Below, piece after piece: positions 46,534-55,380 of a DNA stretch of 64,000 bases. Below the pieces are notes generated by a model. That model saw only the letters and a list, made by a program, of their open reading frames with translations, was not told the origin of the DNA and ran no database searches. The DNA lies in NCBI RefSeq assembly GCF_023954335.1, contig NZ_JAMLIE010000002.1, positions 907,038 to 971,037 of the forward strand. The letters are read 5' to 3'. Within the stretch, counting starts at the first letter, position 1. Every line of letters starts with the position of its first letter. The translations under genes were made by a program, and so were the position numbers. Origin of the DNA: Aquamicrobium sp. GTDB lineage: Bacteria; Pseudomonadota; Alphaproteobacteria; Rhizobiales; Rhizobiaceae.

Positions 46534-46600
46534 GAGTGAGTAGGGAATAGAGAGTAGTGGATTTCACTATTCACTACTGACTACCTCACTACTCACTCCC
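46534..46600. repeat. second copy of the heptamer-repeat hairpin element, between rpsM and rpsK
   Basis: The left arm (46534-46559) contains GAGTAGGGAATAG, identical to 6052-6064. After a 5-nt loop (GATTT) the right arm (46565-46600) holds degenerate copies of CACTACT/CACTATT in inverted orientation. The arms form a long imperfect hairpin. It starts 4 bp after the rpsM stop, inside a normally co-transcribed ribosomal operon. Confidence 0.8.
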
Positions 46601-46654
46601 TTGGTGTAGCCGCTGGCATTACGGCGGCGTCGATATCGAACGGAAGGACCATAC

Positions 46655-47045
46655 ATGGCCAAGGAAGCAGCACGCGTTCGCCGCCGCGAGCGGAAGAACA
46701 TCTCGTCGGGCGTCGCGCACGTCAACTCGACCTTCAACAACACGATGATCACCATCACCGACGCGCAGGGCAACGCGATTGCCTGGTCGTCGGCCGGTGC
46801 GCAAGGGCTTCAAGGGCTCGCGCAAGTCGACGCCGTTCGCGGCGCAGATCGCTGCCGAGGACTGCGCCAAGAAGGCGCAGGAGCACGGCATGCGCACCCT
46901 CGAGGTCGAGGTCTGCGGTCCCGGTTCCGGCCGCGAGTCGGCGCTGCGCGCGCTCCAGGCTGCGGGCTTCACGATCACGTCGATCCGCGACGTGACGCCG
47001 ATCCCGCACAATGGCTGCCGCCCGCGCAAGAAGCGTCGCGTCTGA
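46655..47045 (+). pseudogene. rpsK: 30S ribosomal protein S11, one-base frameshift
   Basis: Residues 1-50 read correctly from ATG 46655 ([20 protein letters not shown] through [11 protein letters not shown]). The frame then shifts. The rest of S11 ([20 protein letters not shown] through CRPRKKRRV) continues in the next frame to the stop at 47045. The expected GCG CAG GGC TTC is written with one extra A at 46803-46804 (GCGCAAGGGCTTC). Removing it restores a normal 129-residue S11. S11 is essential, so a sequencing or assembly error is the likeliest cause. Untouched neighbours rpsM and rpoA support this. Confidence 0.93.
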
Positions 47046-47159
47046 TTTTTTCGAACAGACCGGACGAGCGCCCCGCCCGATGGAGCGGCGCGCTCCTCTC
47101 CGGGTTCCCGGCTTTGCCCGCCACGATTGGATGGTGGCGGCGAACGGAAGGCAAAACAT

Positions 47160-48170
47160 ATGATCCAGAAAAACTGGCAGGAACTGATCAAGCCGAACAA
47201 GGTGGAGTTCTCCTCCTCCGGCCGCACCAAGGCAAGCCTTGTTGCCGAGCCGCTGGAGCGTGGCTTCGGCCTGACGCTCGGCAACGCGCTGCGTCGCGTT
47301 CTCCTGTCGTCGCTGCGCGGTGCGGCTGTTACCGCCGTGCAGATCGACGGCGTGCTGCACGAGTTCTCGTCGATCCCGGGCGTCCGGGAAGACGTGACCG
47401 ATATCGTGCTGAACATCAAGGAAATCGCCATCAAGATGGATGGCGACGATTCCAAGCGTATGGTCGTGCGCAAGCAGGGTCCGGGCGTCGTGACGGCTGG
47501 TGACATCCAGACGGTCGGCGACATCGAGATCCTGAACCCGAACCATGTCATCTGCACCCTCGACGAGGGCGCGGAAATCCGCATGGAGTTCACGGTCAAC
47601 AACGGCAAGGGTTATGTCCCGGCCGACCGCAACCGTTCCGAAGACGCGCCGATCGGCCTCATCCCGGTCGACAGCCTTTATTCGCCGGTCAAGAAAGTGT
47701 CCTACAAGGTGGAAAACACCCGTGAAGGCCAGGTTCTCGACTACGACAAGCTGACGATGACCATCGAGACCGATGGTTCCGTCACGGGCGAAGATGCGAT
47801 CGCGTTTGCGGCCCGCATCCTCCAGGATCAGCTCTCGGTCTTCGTCAATTTCGACGAGCCGCAGAAGGAAGCCGAAGAGGAATCGGTCACCGAACTGGCG
47901 TTCAACCCGGCACTCCTCAAGAAGGTCGACGAACTGGAACTTTCCGTCCGTTCGGCGAACTGCCTGAAGAACGACAACATCGTCTATATCGGCGATCTCA
48001 TTCAGAAGACCGAAGCCGAAATGCTTCGCACTCCGAATTTTGGTCGCAAGTCGCTGAACGAAATCAAGGAAGTTCTCGCTTCCATGGGCCTGCACCTCGG
48101 CATGGAAGTGCCGGCATGGCCGCCCGAGAACATCGAAGATCTCGCCAAGCGCTACGAAGACCAGTATTGA
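47160..48170 (+). CDS. rpoA: DNA-directed RNA polymerase alpha subunit
   Basis: 336 residues. The N-terminal dimerisation domain includes the [20 protein letters not shown] block (about residues 38-57). The C-terminal domain has the helix-hairpin-helix region ([21 protein letters not shown]) for UP-element and activator contact. The open frame before ATG 47160 is part of the gap after rpsK. Normal length. Confidence 0.98.
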   Translation: MIQKNWQELIKPNKVEFSSSGRTKASLVAEPLERGFGLTLGNALRRVLLSSLRGAAVTAVQIDGVLHEFSSIPGVREDVTDIVLNIKEIAIKMDGDDSKRMVVRKQGPGVVTAGDIQTVGDIEILNPNHVICTLDEGAEIRMEFTVNNGKGYVPADRNRSEDAPIGLIPVDSLYSPVKKVSYKVENTREGQVLDYDKLTMTIETDGSVTGEDAIAFAARILQDQLSVFVNFDEPQKEAEEESVTELAFNPALLKKVDELELSVRSANCLKNDNIVYIGDLIQKTEAEMLRTPNFGRKSLNEIKEVLASMGLHLGMEVPAWPPENIEDLAKRYEDQY

Positions 48171-48210
48171 GCATGATCGCCGGGGGCAGGGCGCTCCCGG
48201 CGGATCATGC
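48171..48210 (+). other. palindrome between rpoA and rplQ
   Basis: GCATGATCGCCGGG (48171-48184) pairs with CCCGGCGGATCATGC (48196-48210), 14 bp with one bulged G and an 11-nt loop. It starts at the base after the rpoA stop. The GCATGATC/GATCATGC ends resemble a common Rhizobiales intergenic palindrome (from memory). No T run. Confidence 0.6.
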
Positions 48211-48261
48211 GGCACAGGAACCGAGGCTTAACGCCTCCGAAACGAACCGAAGGAGAAGGCC

Positions 48262-48693
48262 ATGCGCCACGGAAAATCCGGACGCCGGCTCGGCCGCACC
48301 GTCAGCCATCGCAAGGCGCTGTTCACGAACATGGCTGCTTCGCTGATCGAGCACGAGCAGATCACCACCACGCTGCCCAAGGCGAAGGAGCTCAGGCCCA
48401 TCGTCGAGAAGCTGGTCACGCTCGGCAAGCGGGGTGACCTCCACGCCCGCCGCCAGGCCATCTCGGCGACCGGCTCGGAAGCCGCCGCCAAGCGCCTGTT
48501 CGACATCATCGCGCCGCGCTACGCCACCCGCAACGGCGGCTACCTGCGCATCATGAAGGCGGGCTTCCGCCATGGCGACAACGCGCCGATGGCGGTGATC
48601 GAGTTCGTCGAGCGCGACGTCTCGGCCAAGGGCGCCGCCGACCGGGCCCGCCACGAGGCGGAAGTCGCCGAGAGCGAGTCCGAAGCGGCCTGA
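48262..48693 (+). CDS. rplQ: 50S ribosomal protein L17
   Basis: 143 residues, starting [20 protein letters not shown], with the C-terminal [20 protein letters not shown] and a Glu/Ala-rich tail. Last gene of the ribosomal cluster, followed by a terminator. GGAGAAGG precedes the ATG. Confidence 0.98.
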   Translation: MRHGKSGRRLGRTVSHRKALFTNMAASLIEHEQITTTLPKAKELRPIVEKLVTLGKRGDLHARRQAISATGSEAAAKRLFDIIAPRYATRNGGYLRIMKAGFRHGDNAPMAVIEFVERDVSAKGAADRARHEAEVAESESEAA

Positions 48694-48722
48694 TTCGTCC
48701 TCAGGCTCGGCCGACATCAGGG

Positions 48723-48745
48723 AAGGGGCCTTCGCGGCCCCTTTT
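48723..48745 (+). terminator. rho-independent terminator of the ribosomal cluster
   Basis: Perfect 8-bp stem AAGGGGCC/GGCCCCTT (48723-48730 with 48736-48743), loop TTCGC, with the T run TTTT at 48742-48745. It lies 30 bp after rplQ. Confidence 0.92.
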
Positions 48746-48858
48746 CGCATTTTTGCGGCGGCATGCGGGAGCAAGAGTTGGTCCAAGGATGCGGCTGCCT
48801 TTTATTTTGCACATTCCCTGCGAAAATGGCGCTGCTTCGTAAAATGCGGGGATTCTTC

Positions 48859-50325
48859 ATGCGGCGTTTTCTTCTCGTTCCGGTTCTTCTGTCGGCCATG
48901 CTTGCCGTCTCGGAGCCCGTCTCGGCGCAGGACAGCGCGGGCAAGGGGCTGGCCGACGCGCTGAGCGACCTCCTGCGCGGCGACGACGCGGCGACGGAGC
49001 CGGTGCGGCGCGTGCCGTTCGGGCAGGCCGAGATGCAGCTTTCCTTCGCGCCGCTGGTGCGCGAGATCGCGCCGGCCGTGGTCAACGTCTATGCCTCGCA
49101 GCAGGTGCAGGCGCGCTCGCCCTTCGCCGGCGATCCGTTCTTCGAGCAGTTCTTCGGCCGCCGGCAGATGCCGCCGCGGGTGCAATCCTCGCTCGGCTCG
49201 GGCGTCATCGTCGACGAAAGCGGCTATGTCGTCACCAACTACCACGTCATCCGCGACGCCGACGAGGTGCGGGTGGCGACCGCCGACGGGCGCGAGTTCC
49301 AGAGCGCGATCCTGCTCAAGGACGAGTCGCTCGACCTCGCCGTCCTGAAGATCGACGGGTCGGAGCCGTTCCCGGTCGCCTCGCTCGGCGATTCCGACGC
49401 GCTTCAAGTCGGCGACCTCGTGCTCGCCATCGGCAATCCGTTCGGCGTCGGCCAGACGACGACGAGCGGCATCGTCTCGGGCCTCGCGCGCACCCATATC
49501 GGCGTCAGCGATTTCGGCTTCTTCATCCAGACGGACGCGGCGATCAATCCCGGCAATTCGGGCGGCGCGCTGGTGTCGATGGGCGGCGAGGTGATCGGCA
49601 TCAACACTGCGATCTTTTCGCGCACCGGCGGCTCCATCGGCATCGGCTTCGCCATCCCCTCCAACATGGTGCGCGCGGTCGTCGACGCGGCGCGCGGCGG
49701 CCTCGACTATTTCGAGCGGCCCTTCGTCGGCGCCGCATTCGAGAATGTCGACGCGACCATGGCCGAGGCGCTCGGCATGGTGCGGCCGCACGGCGCGCTG
49801 GTGCGCTCGGTCACGCCCGACGGCCCCGCGGCCAAGGCGGGCCTGCGCCCCGGCGACGTGGTGCTGGCGCTGAACGGCGCGGCCATCGAGCATCCCGACG
49901 CGCTCGGCTACCGGCTGGCGACGAGCCCTATCGGCAGCGTAGCCGAGATGACGGTCCTCGCGCAGGAGAGGGAGCGCACGGTCGAGGTCGAGCTGATACG
50001 CGCGCCCGAGGGCGAGTCCACCGCCGAGATCATCATCGACGGGCGCAGCCCGTTCGCGGGCGCCAAGGTGGCGGCGCTTTCGCCCCGGCTCGCCCAGCGG
50101 CTGCGCCTCAGCACCGAGGCGCGAGGCGTCGCCGTGGTCGATGTCCTCGGCAATTCCCCGGCCGAGGGCTTCGGCCTGCGCCCCCGCGACATCGTGCGCG
50201 AGGTCAATGGCGAGGAGATCGACACGGCCGAGAAGCTGCGCGACGTCGCGGCCGGCCAGTCGCGCTGGTGGCGGTTCACCATCGAGCGCGACGGGAGGCT
50301 CCTCAACCAGGTGCTGCGATACTGA
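48859..50325 (+). CDS. HtrA/DegQ-family periplasmic serine protease
   Basis: A 488-residue DegP/DegQ-type protease. A signal peptide (about 1-23, ending PVSAQ) leads into the trypsin-like domain with catalytic His129 (NYHVI), Asp159 (LDLAVLK) and Ser234 (GNSGGAL). Two PDZ domains follow (around 275-370 and 395-488). Periplasmic quality control of misfolded envelope proteins is expected. I use ATG 48859; an in-frame ATG at 48844 would add five residues. rarA starts 4 bp after the stop. Confidence 0.93.
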   Translation: MRRFLLVPVLLSAMLAVSEPVSAQDSAGKGLADALSDLLRGDDAATEPVRRVPFGQAEMQLSFAPLVREIAPAVVNVYASQQVQARSPFAGDPFFEQFFGRRQMPPRVQSSLGSGVIVDESGYVVTNYHVIRDADEVRVATADGREFQSAILLKDESLDLAVLKIDGSEPFPVASLGDSDALQVGDLVLAIGNPFGVGQTTTSGIVSGLARTHIGVSDFGFFIQTDAAINPGNSGGALVSMGGEVIGINTAIFSRTGGSIGIGFAIPSNMVRAVVDAARGGLDYFERPFVGAAFENVDATMAEALGMVRPHGALVRSVTPDGPAAKAGLRPGDVVLALNGAAIEHPDALGYRLATSPIGSVAEMTVLAQERERTVEVELIRAPEGESTAEIIIDGRSPFAGAKVAALSPRLAQRLRLSTEARGVAVVDVLGNSPAEGFGLRPRDIVREVNGEEIDTAEKLRDVAAGQSRWWRFTIERDGRLLNQVLRY

Positions 50326-50329
50326 CGCC

Positions 50330-51643
50330 ATGGCCGACCTTTTCGCGCCCGATCCCAGCCCCGTGGCCGAAGTCGGCCGGCCGCTCGCCGACCGCCTGCG
50401 CCCCGCCGTGCTCGGCGACGTGGTCGGGCAGGAGCACCTGACCGGCCCGGACGGCGTCCTGACGCGGATGATCCGCTCGGGCTCGCTCGGCTCCATGGTG
50501 TTCTGGGGGCCGCCGGGAACCGGCAAGACCACGGTCGCGCGGCTGCTGGCGGGCGAGACCGGGCTGGCGTTCGAGCAGATCTCGGCGATCTTTTCCGGCG
50601 TCGCCGACCTGAAGAAGGTGTTCGAGGCGGCGCGGTTGCGGCGTGCCTCCGGCCGGCAGACGCTGCTGTTCGTCGACGAAATCCATCGCTTCAACCGCGC
50701 CCAGCAGGATTCCTTCCTGCCGGTCATGGAGGACGGCACCGCCATCCTCGTCGGCGCGACGACGGAGAACCCGTCCTTCGAACTCAACGCCGCGCTGCTG
50801 TCGCGCGCGCGGGTGCTGACCTTCAAGCCGCTGGAGCCGGAAAGCGTCGCCGCGCTTCTGGAACGCGCCGAGCGGCTGGAGGGCAGGGCGCTGCCGCTCG
50901 ACGACGAGGCGCGGGCGGTGCTGATCCGCATGGCCGACGGCGACGGGCGCGCCTCGCTGACGCTGGCCGAGGAAGTGTGGCGCGCGGCCGGCGAGGGCGA
51001 GATCTTCGACGCCGCGGGCTTGCAGGAGATCGTCCAGCGCCGCGCGCCGATCTACGACAAGAGCCAGGACGGCCACTACAATCTGATCTCGGCCCTGCAC
51101 AAGGCGGTACGCGGCTCCGACCCCGACGCCGCGCTCTATTACCTCGCGCGCATGTTCGATGCCGGCGAGGACCCGCTGTTCCTCGGCCGGCGGCTGGTGC
51201 GCATGGCGGTCGAGGATATCGGCCTTGCCGACCCGCAGGCGCTGGTGATCGCCAACGCGGCCAAGGACGCCTACGACTTCCTCGGCTCGCCCGAGGGCGA
51301 GCTGGCGTTGGCGCAGGCCTGCGTCTATCTCGCCACCGCGCCCAAGTCGAATGCGCTCTACACCGCGTTCAAGGCCGCAACGCGCACGGCCAAGGAGCAC
51401 GGCTCGCTAAGCCCCCCGCGCCACATCCTCAACGCGCCGACCAAGCTGATGAAGTCGGAAGGCTACGGCGAGGGCTATCGCTACGATCACGACGAGCCGG
51501 ACGCCTTTTCCGGCCAGGACTACTTCCCCGAATCCCTCGGCCGGCGCACCTTCTACGACCCGCCCGACCGCGGCTTCGAGCGCGAGATCAGGAAGCGGCT
51601 CGACTGGTGGGCGAAGCTGAGGCGCGAGCGGCAGGGCAAGTAG
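50330..51643 (+). CDS. rarA: replication-associated recombination protein A (AAA+ ATPase)
   Basis: A 437-residue RarA/MgsA ATPase of the clamp-loader group that acts at stalled replication forks. Walker A is GPPGTGKTT (about 60-68) and Walker B LLFVDEIHRFN. Sensor 1 is GATTENPSFELN. The C-terminal domain includes KSQDGHYNLISALHKAVRGSD, the family hallmark. ATG 50330 lies 4 bp after htrA; the frame is open back into htrA but not coding there. The htrA-rarA pairing is usual in Rhizobiales. Confidence 0.96.
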   Translation: MADLFAPDPSPVAEVGRPLADRLRPAVLGDVVGQEHLTGPDGVLTRMIRSGSLGSMVFWGPPGTGKTTVARLLAGETGLAFEQISAIFSGVADLKKVFEAARLRRASGRQTLLFVDEIHRFNRAQQDSFLPVMEDGTAILVGATTENPSFELNAALLSRARVLTFKPLEPESVAALLERAERLEGRALPLDDEARAVLIRMADGDGRASLTLAEEVWRAAGEGEIFDAAGLQEIVQRRAPIYDKSQDGHYNLISALHKAVRGSDPDAALYYLARMFDAGEDPLFLGRRLVRMAVEDIGLADPQALVIANAAKDAYDFLGSPEGELALAQACVYLATAPKSNALYTAFKAATRTAKEHGSLSPPRHILNAPTKLMKSEGYGEGYRYDHDEPDAFSGQDYFPESLGRRTFYDPPDRGFEREIRKRLDWWAKLRRERQGK

Positions 51644-51644
51644 A

Positions 51645-51743
51645 GCAATTCCAGGAAAAGTGCGAAGCGGTGTTCCGTCCGGAATTGCATAGAAATAAGG
51701 AGATAGATCGTTTTGCCGTTTCCGTGAAACGGTGAAACGATCT
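51645..51743. repeat. Rhizobiales-type intergenic palindromic repeat
   Basis: Two palindromes in tandem. The first is GCAATTCC...GGAATTGC (51645-51652 with 51681-51688), enclosing AGGAAAAGTGCGAAGCGG. The second is AGATCGTTT...AAACGATCT (51705-51713 with 51735-51743) around an inner CCGTTTC-CGT-GAAACGG. The first unit is one I recognise as very frequent between genes in Rhizobium, Agrobacterium and Mesorhizobium genomes. It fills the rarA-crcB gap. Confidence 0.8.
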
Positions 51744-51761
51744 AGAGCGGGGACAGCACCG

Positions 51762-52139
51762 ATGTACCATCTTCTTCTCGTCGCGCTCGGCGGCGCGCTC
51801 GGCTCGGGGCTACGGCATCTGACCAACCTCGCGGCGCTGCGGTTTCTCGGCCCGGCGTTTCCGTGGGGCACGCTGGCGGTCAACCTCGTCGGCGGCTTCC
51901 TGATGGGCCTGTTCGTCGAGCTTCTGGCGCGGCGCTTCGGCGGCTCGGCCGAGCTGCGCCTGTTCGTGGCGACGGGCATCCTCGGCGGCTACACCACCTT
52001 CTCCGCCTTCACCCTCGATTTCGCCGTGCTCTACGAGCGGGGTGCGCTGGTGCAGGCTTTCGGCTATGTCGCCATGAGTGTCGTCCTGGCGATCGCCGCG
52101 CTCTTCTTCGGAATGTGGGTCGCGAAAAGCCTCGGCTGA
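51762..52139 (+). CDS. crcB: fluoride efflux channel CrcB (Fluc)
   Basis: A 125-residue membrane protein with four helices. It has the family motifs GGALGSGLRHL at the start, NLVGGFLMGL and GGYTTFSAFTLD, which line the fluoride pore. It works as an antiparallel dimer, so one gene is enough. No fluoride riboswitch is visible; the gap upstream is filled by the palindromic repeat. The start is ATG 51762, ten codons inside a longer open frame. Confidence 0.94.
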   Translation: MYHLLLVALGGALGSGLRHLTNLAALRFLGPAFPWGTLAVNLVGGFLMGLFVELLARRFGGSAELRLFVATGILGGYTTFSAFTLDFAVLYERGALVQAFGYVAMSVVLAIAALFFGMWVAKSLG

Positions 52140-52179
52140 TGCTATCTGGCCGGCACGAAGAGACGTGAGTAACGGACCC

Positions 52180-53166
52180 ATGGCAGGCGTGGAACAGATA
52201 CCGGTCGAGGCCGGCGAGGCGGGCATGCGGCTCGACCGCTGGTTCAAGGCGCACTATCCGGGCCTCGGCTTCGCCCAGCTCCAGAAGCTGCTGCGTTCGG
52301 GGCAGGTGCGGGTGAATGGCGGCCGCGTCAAGGCCGACACGCGGGTCGAGCCGGGGCAGGTGGTGCGCGTGCCGCCGCTCGGCGTCGACCGCAAGGGCGA
52401 GGGGCCGGTGACGGCGCGCACCATGCGCGGCGAGGCCGACGCCGAGGTGCTGGCGAAGATGCTGATCCACGAGGACCCGGCCGTCTACGTCTTCGACAAG
52501 CCGGCCGGCCTTGCGGTGCAGGGCGGCTCGGGCGTCGCGCGCCATGTCGACGGCATGCTGGAGGCATGGCGCAACCGCAAGGGCGAGAAGCCGCGCCTCG
52601 TCCACCGCCTCGACCGCGACACGTCGGGCGTGCTGGTGGTGGCGCGCTCGCGGCTGGCGGCGATGAAGCTCGCCGAGGCGTTCCGCGGCCGCGATGCCAA
52701 GAAGACCTACTGGGCGCTGGTCAAGGGCGTGCCGAAGAAGCGCGAGGACCGCATTTCGAGCTGGCTGGTCAAGGAGCAGACCCGCGACGGCGACCGGATG
52801 CGCATCGCCCGCCATGGCGAGGAGGGGGCCGATCACGCCGTTTCGCACTACCGCATCGTCGACCAGGCGGGGCAGGCGCTCTCGTGGCTGGAGATGGAGC
52901 CCTATACCGGGCGAACCCACCAGTTGCGCGTCCATGCCGCGCATATCGGCTGCCCGATCATCGGCGATCCGAAATATTTCGAGGCCGACACCAACTGGGA
53001 GTTTCCCGGCGGCATCCAGAACCGGCTGCACCTGCATGCGCGGCGCATCGTCATTCCCCATCCCGATGGCGGGGTCATCGACGTGACGGCGCCGCTGCCG
53101 CCGCATATGCGCCAGAGCTGGAACCTGCTCGGCTTCGACGACGCCACCGCCGGGGGCGAGGAATGA
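52180..53166 (+). CDS. RluA-family pseudouridine synthase (RluC/RluD-like)
   Basis: A 328-residue rRNA pseudouridine synthase. An N-terminal S4 RNA-binding domain (MRLDRWFKAHYPGLGFAQLQ, about 17-36) is followed by the catalytic domain with the Asp in HRLDRDTSG (about residue 145). The closing motif YTGRTHQLRVHAAHIG is also present. Likely modifies 23S rRNA uridines; RluC is the closer guess but the site is not decidable here. ATG 52180 is chosen; a GTG 15 nt earlier is possible. The stop overlaps the next start (ATGA). Confidence 0.92.
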   Translation: MAGVEQIPVEAGEAGMRLDRWFKAHYPGLGFAQLQKLLRSGQVRVNGGRVKADTRVEPGQVVRVPPLGVDRKGEGPVTARTMRGEADAEVLAKMLIHEDPAVYVFDKPAGLAVQGGSGVARHVDGMLEAWRNRKGEKPRLVHRLDRDTSGVLVVARSRLAAMKLAEAFRGRDAKKTYWALVKGVPKKREDRISSWLVKEQTRDGDRMRIARHGEEGADHAVSHYRIVDQAGQALSWLEMEPYTGRTHQLRVHAAHIGCPIIGDPKYFEADTNWEFPGGIQNRLHLHARRIVIPHPDGGVIDVTAPLPPHMRQSWNLLGFDDATAGGEE

Positions 53167-54119
53167 GCGCGGTGCCGGCGGGCGCGGAGGATCGCGACAT
53201 CGGCAAGCCGGCGATGGACGGCCTCGCGGTCACGCTCATGCTGCTGCTGACCCTGTCGTGGGGGCTGAACCAGGTCGCGATCAAGGTGTCGAATGCCGGC
53301 TTCAACCCGATGTTCGGCGTGCTCGTGCGCGCGGCGGGCGGCGGGCTTCTGGTCTTCCTGTGGTGCCGCTGGCGCGGCATCGCCCTGTTCGCGCGCGACG
53401 GCACGCTGTGGCCGGGGCTGGCGGCAGGGGCGCTGTTCGGCTTCGAATTCGTCCTGATCTTCGCCGGCCTCGAGTTCACCAGCGCCGCGCGCAGCGCGCT
53501 GATGGTCAACACCATGCCGTTCTGGATGCTGCTCGGCGGGCATTTCCTGCTCGGCGAGAGGATCACGGCGCGGAAGCTGGCGGGCCTCGTGCTGGCCTTT
53601 GCCGGCGTCGTGCTGATCTTCTCCGACGATCTGAGCATACCCGGCCCCAAGGCCATATGGGGCGATCTCCTGTGCCTGCTCGCCGGCGTCTTGTGGGCGG
53701 CGACGGTTCTCCTCGTCAAGGCCTCGCGGCTGTCGAGCACCAGTCCGGAAAAGACGCTGCTTTACCAGCTCTCGGTCTCGGCGCTCATCTCCCTGCCGCT
53801 GATCCCGCTCTACGGGCCGCTGCTGCGCGAGGTGACGACGCTGGCGACGGCGTCGCTGGTGTTCCAGACCGTGTTCGTGGTCGCGTTCACCTATGTGCTG
53901 TGGTTCTGGCTGGTGCGCCGCTATCCGGCTTCCGGGCTTTCCAGCTTCACCTTCCTGTCGCCGGCTTTCGGCGTCATTCTGGCCGGGGTGCTGCTGGACG
54001 AGCCGCTGACGTTGCGCATCTTCGCTGCGCTCGGACTGATCGCGGCCGGGCTCGTCCTCGTCAACCGGGCCGGCCGGGCCGGCGGCACGGCGTTGCCGGG
54101 AAGGAGAAACGATGCGTGA
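53163..54119 (+). CDS. EamA/DMT-superfamily transporter
   Basis: A 318-residue inner-membrane protein with about ten helices in two EamA repeats (LTLSWGLNQVAIKVSNAGF at the first helix; LLAGVLWAATVLLVKAS in the second half). The closing repeat ends in FVVAFTYVLWFWLVRRYPAS. Substrate unknown. It overlaps the pseudouridine synthase by 4 bp and the ATP12 gene by 8 bp, so the three may be co-expressed. Confidence 0.9.
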   Translation: MSAVPAGAEDRDIGKPAMDGLAVTLMLLLTLSWGLNQVAIKVSNAGFNPMFGVLVRAAGGGLLVFLWCRWRGIALFARDGTLWPGLAAGALFGFEFVLIFAGLEFTSAARSALMVNTMPFWMLLGGHFLLGERITARKLAGLVLAFAGVVLIFSDDLSIPGPKAIWGDLLCLLAGVLWAATVLLVKASRLSSTSPEKTLLYQLSVSALISLPLIPLYGPLLREVTTLATASLVFQTVFVVAFTYVLWFWLVRRYPASGLSSFTFLSPAFGVILAGVLLDEPLTLRIFAALGLIAAGLVLVNRAGRAGGTALPGRRNDA

Positions 54120-54903
54120 TCTTCTGAACGATCTGGAATCCGGAAGCCATCTTTCCGATCCCGACCCGATACGCCGGGCGCAGAACCAGATGCGGCAGAA
54201 TTTGCCGAAGCGCTTTTATAAAGCCGTGAAACATACTGAAATTCAAGAAGGATTTTCTGTTCTTCTTGACGGAAAATCCGTGCGGACTCCGGGCAGGGCG
54301 CCGCTCGTCCTGCCGTCCCGGGAAGCGGCGGCGCTGGTGGCCGGCGAGTTCGACGCCCAGCGCGACGTGATCGACCCGGTCTCGATGCCGGTGCTGCGGC
54401 TGGTCAACAGCGCCATAGACGGCGTGGCGCCGGACCCCGAGGCGGTGATCGAGGACGTCGTGCGCTTCTCGGGCTCTGACCTCATCTGCTACCGCGCCGG
54501 CGAGCCGGCCGGGCTTGTGGCACGTCAGGCACAGGCGTGGGATCCGGTTCTCGACTGGGCGTGCGCCGCGCTCAGCGCGCGGTTCATCCTCGCCGAGGGC
54601 GTCGTCCATGTCGAGCAGCCGCGGGAGTCCGTCGCCGCGGTCCGGCGCTGGCTGGACGACCGGCGCGATCCGTTCCGGCTGGCCGCGATCCATGTGATGA
54701 CGACGCTGACCGGCTCGGCCTTGCTGGCGCTCGCGGTCGAGGCCGGCGCGCTCGATCCGGCCGAGGCCTGGGCCGCGGCCCATGTCGACGAAAGCTGGAA
54801 TGCCGAGCACTGGGGCGACGATGCCGAGGCCGTCGCGCGACAGGCCGCACGCCGGCGCGACTTCGACGCCGCCGTGGCGCTGGCGCAAGCGATGGCGGAT
54901 TGA
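54112..54903 (+). CDS. ATP12-family F1-ATPase assembly chaperone
   Basis: A 263-residue ATP12 protein, a chaperone for the F1 alpha subunit shared by mitochondria and alphaproteobacteria. Conserved parts are FSVLLDGKSVRTPGRAPLVLP and the segment SMPVLRLVNSAIDGV. The block RFSGSDLICYRAGEPAGLVARQ, and a C-terminal LDEAW-like DESWNAEHWGDD, are also visible. Codons between about 54190 and 54290 are noticeably AT-richer than the rest of the gene. It overlaps the DMT gene by 8 bp. Confidence 0.93.
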   Translation: MRDLLNDLESGSHLSDPDPIRRAQNQMRQNLPKRFYKAVKHTEIQEGFSVLLDGKSVRTPGRAPLVLPSREAAALVAGEFDAQRDVIDPVSMPVLRLVNSAIDGVAPDPEAVIEDVVRFSGSDLICYRAGEPAGLVARQAQAWDPVLDWACAALSARFILAEGVVHVEQPRESVAAVRRWLDDRRDPFRLAAIHVMTTLTGSALLALAVEAGALDPAEAWAAAHVDESWNAEHWGDDAEAVARQAARRRDFDAAVALAQAMAD

Positions 54904-55380
54904 TCGTCCGTCATACGGCGTGCGCCGTGGCGCTGACGAGACGGAACTGGCCGGCAGCGCTCGCGACTGTCGCTGCCGTTCCGGGCGTTGCCCAGCGTCG
55001 TTATCGATGTATGGCAGGGTTCACGAACGACACCGCCGTTTGGCGCGCTGCTTGGGGTGACGGGCTCGGAACACGCAGGGATTTGCCGGCACGATGCCGC
55101 TTTTGCGCGGAAATCACGTATACGTAAGTTCCATAATATATCTTATGCGACTTTTGTTCACCCAGCTCGGTGGCCTGTACTCCCGCAATGCGCTGCATCG
55201 AGCGTCTTGCGGAGAGCGTCGTGCAAGGCCCCTTCCATAGTCCGGTTCCCGTCCAGCGCCCAATCCTTGCGGATGAATGCGATATGAACGGATGGTTCCG
55301 GCACGGTTCATGGCGGTGCGGATAGGTTGGCATCAATCGCAGACAGCGAGCCATCTCATCTTCGCCCAAAGGAGCGCGCC
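54904..55380. other. 477-bp intergenic region without a convincing gene
   Basis: Frames on both strands are short and codon-atypical. The middle (55120-55150) is AT-rich. Near the following gene, GAAC (55286-55289), 16 nt, then GTT (55306-55308) loosely resembles the GGAAC-N16-GTT pattern of alphaproteobacterial ECF/EcfG promoters; the first base differs. This would fit a stress-induced gene at 55381, but the match is weak. Confidence 0.4.

Noticed and set aside
46799..46808. Programmed ribosomal frameshift in rpsK
   Set aside because: There is no slippery heptamer, downstream pseudoknot or internal ribosome-binding signal, and S11 is not known to be recoded. A one-base sequence error explains it more simply.
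54988..55287. A 99-codon ORF in the intergenic region before the secreted small protein
   Set aside because: No ribosome-binding site, no recognisable domain, and poor codon use for this genome.
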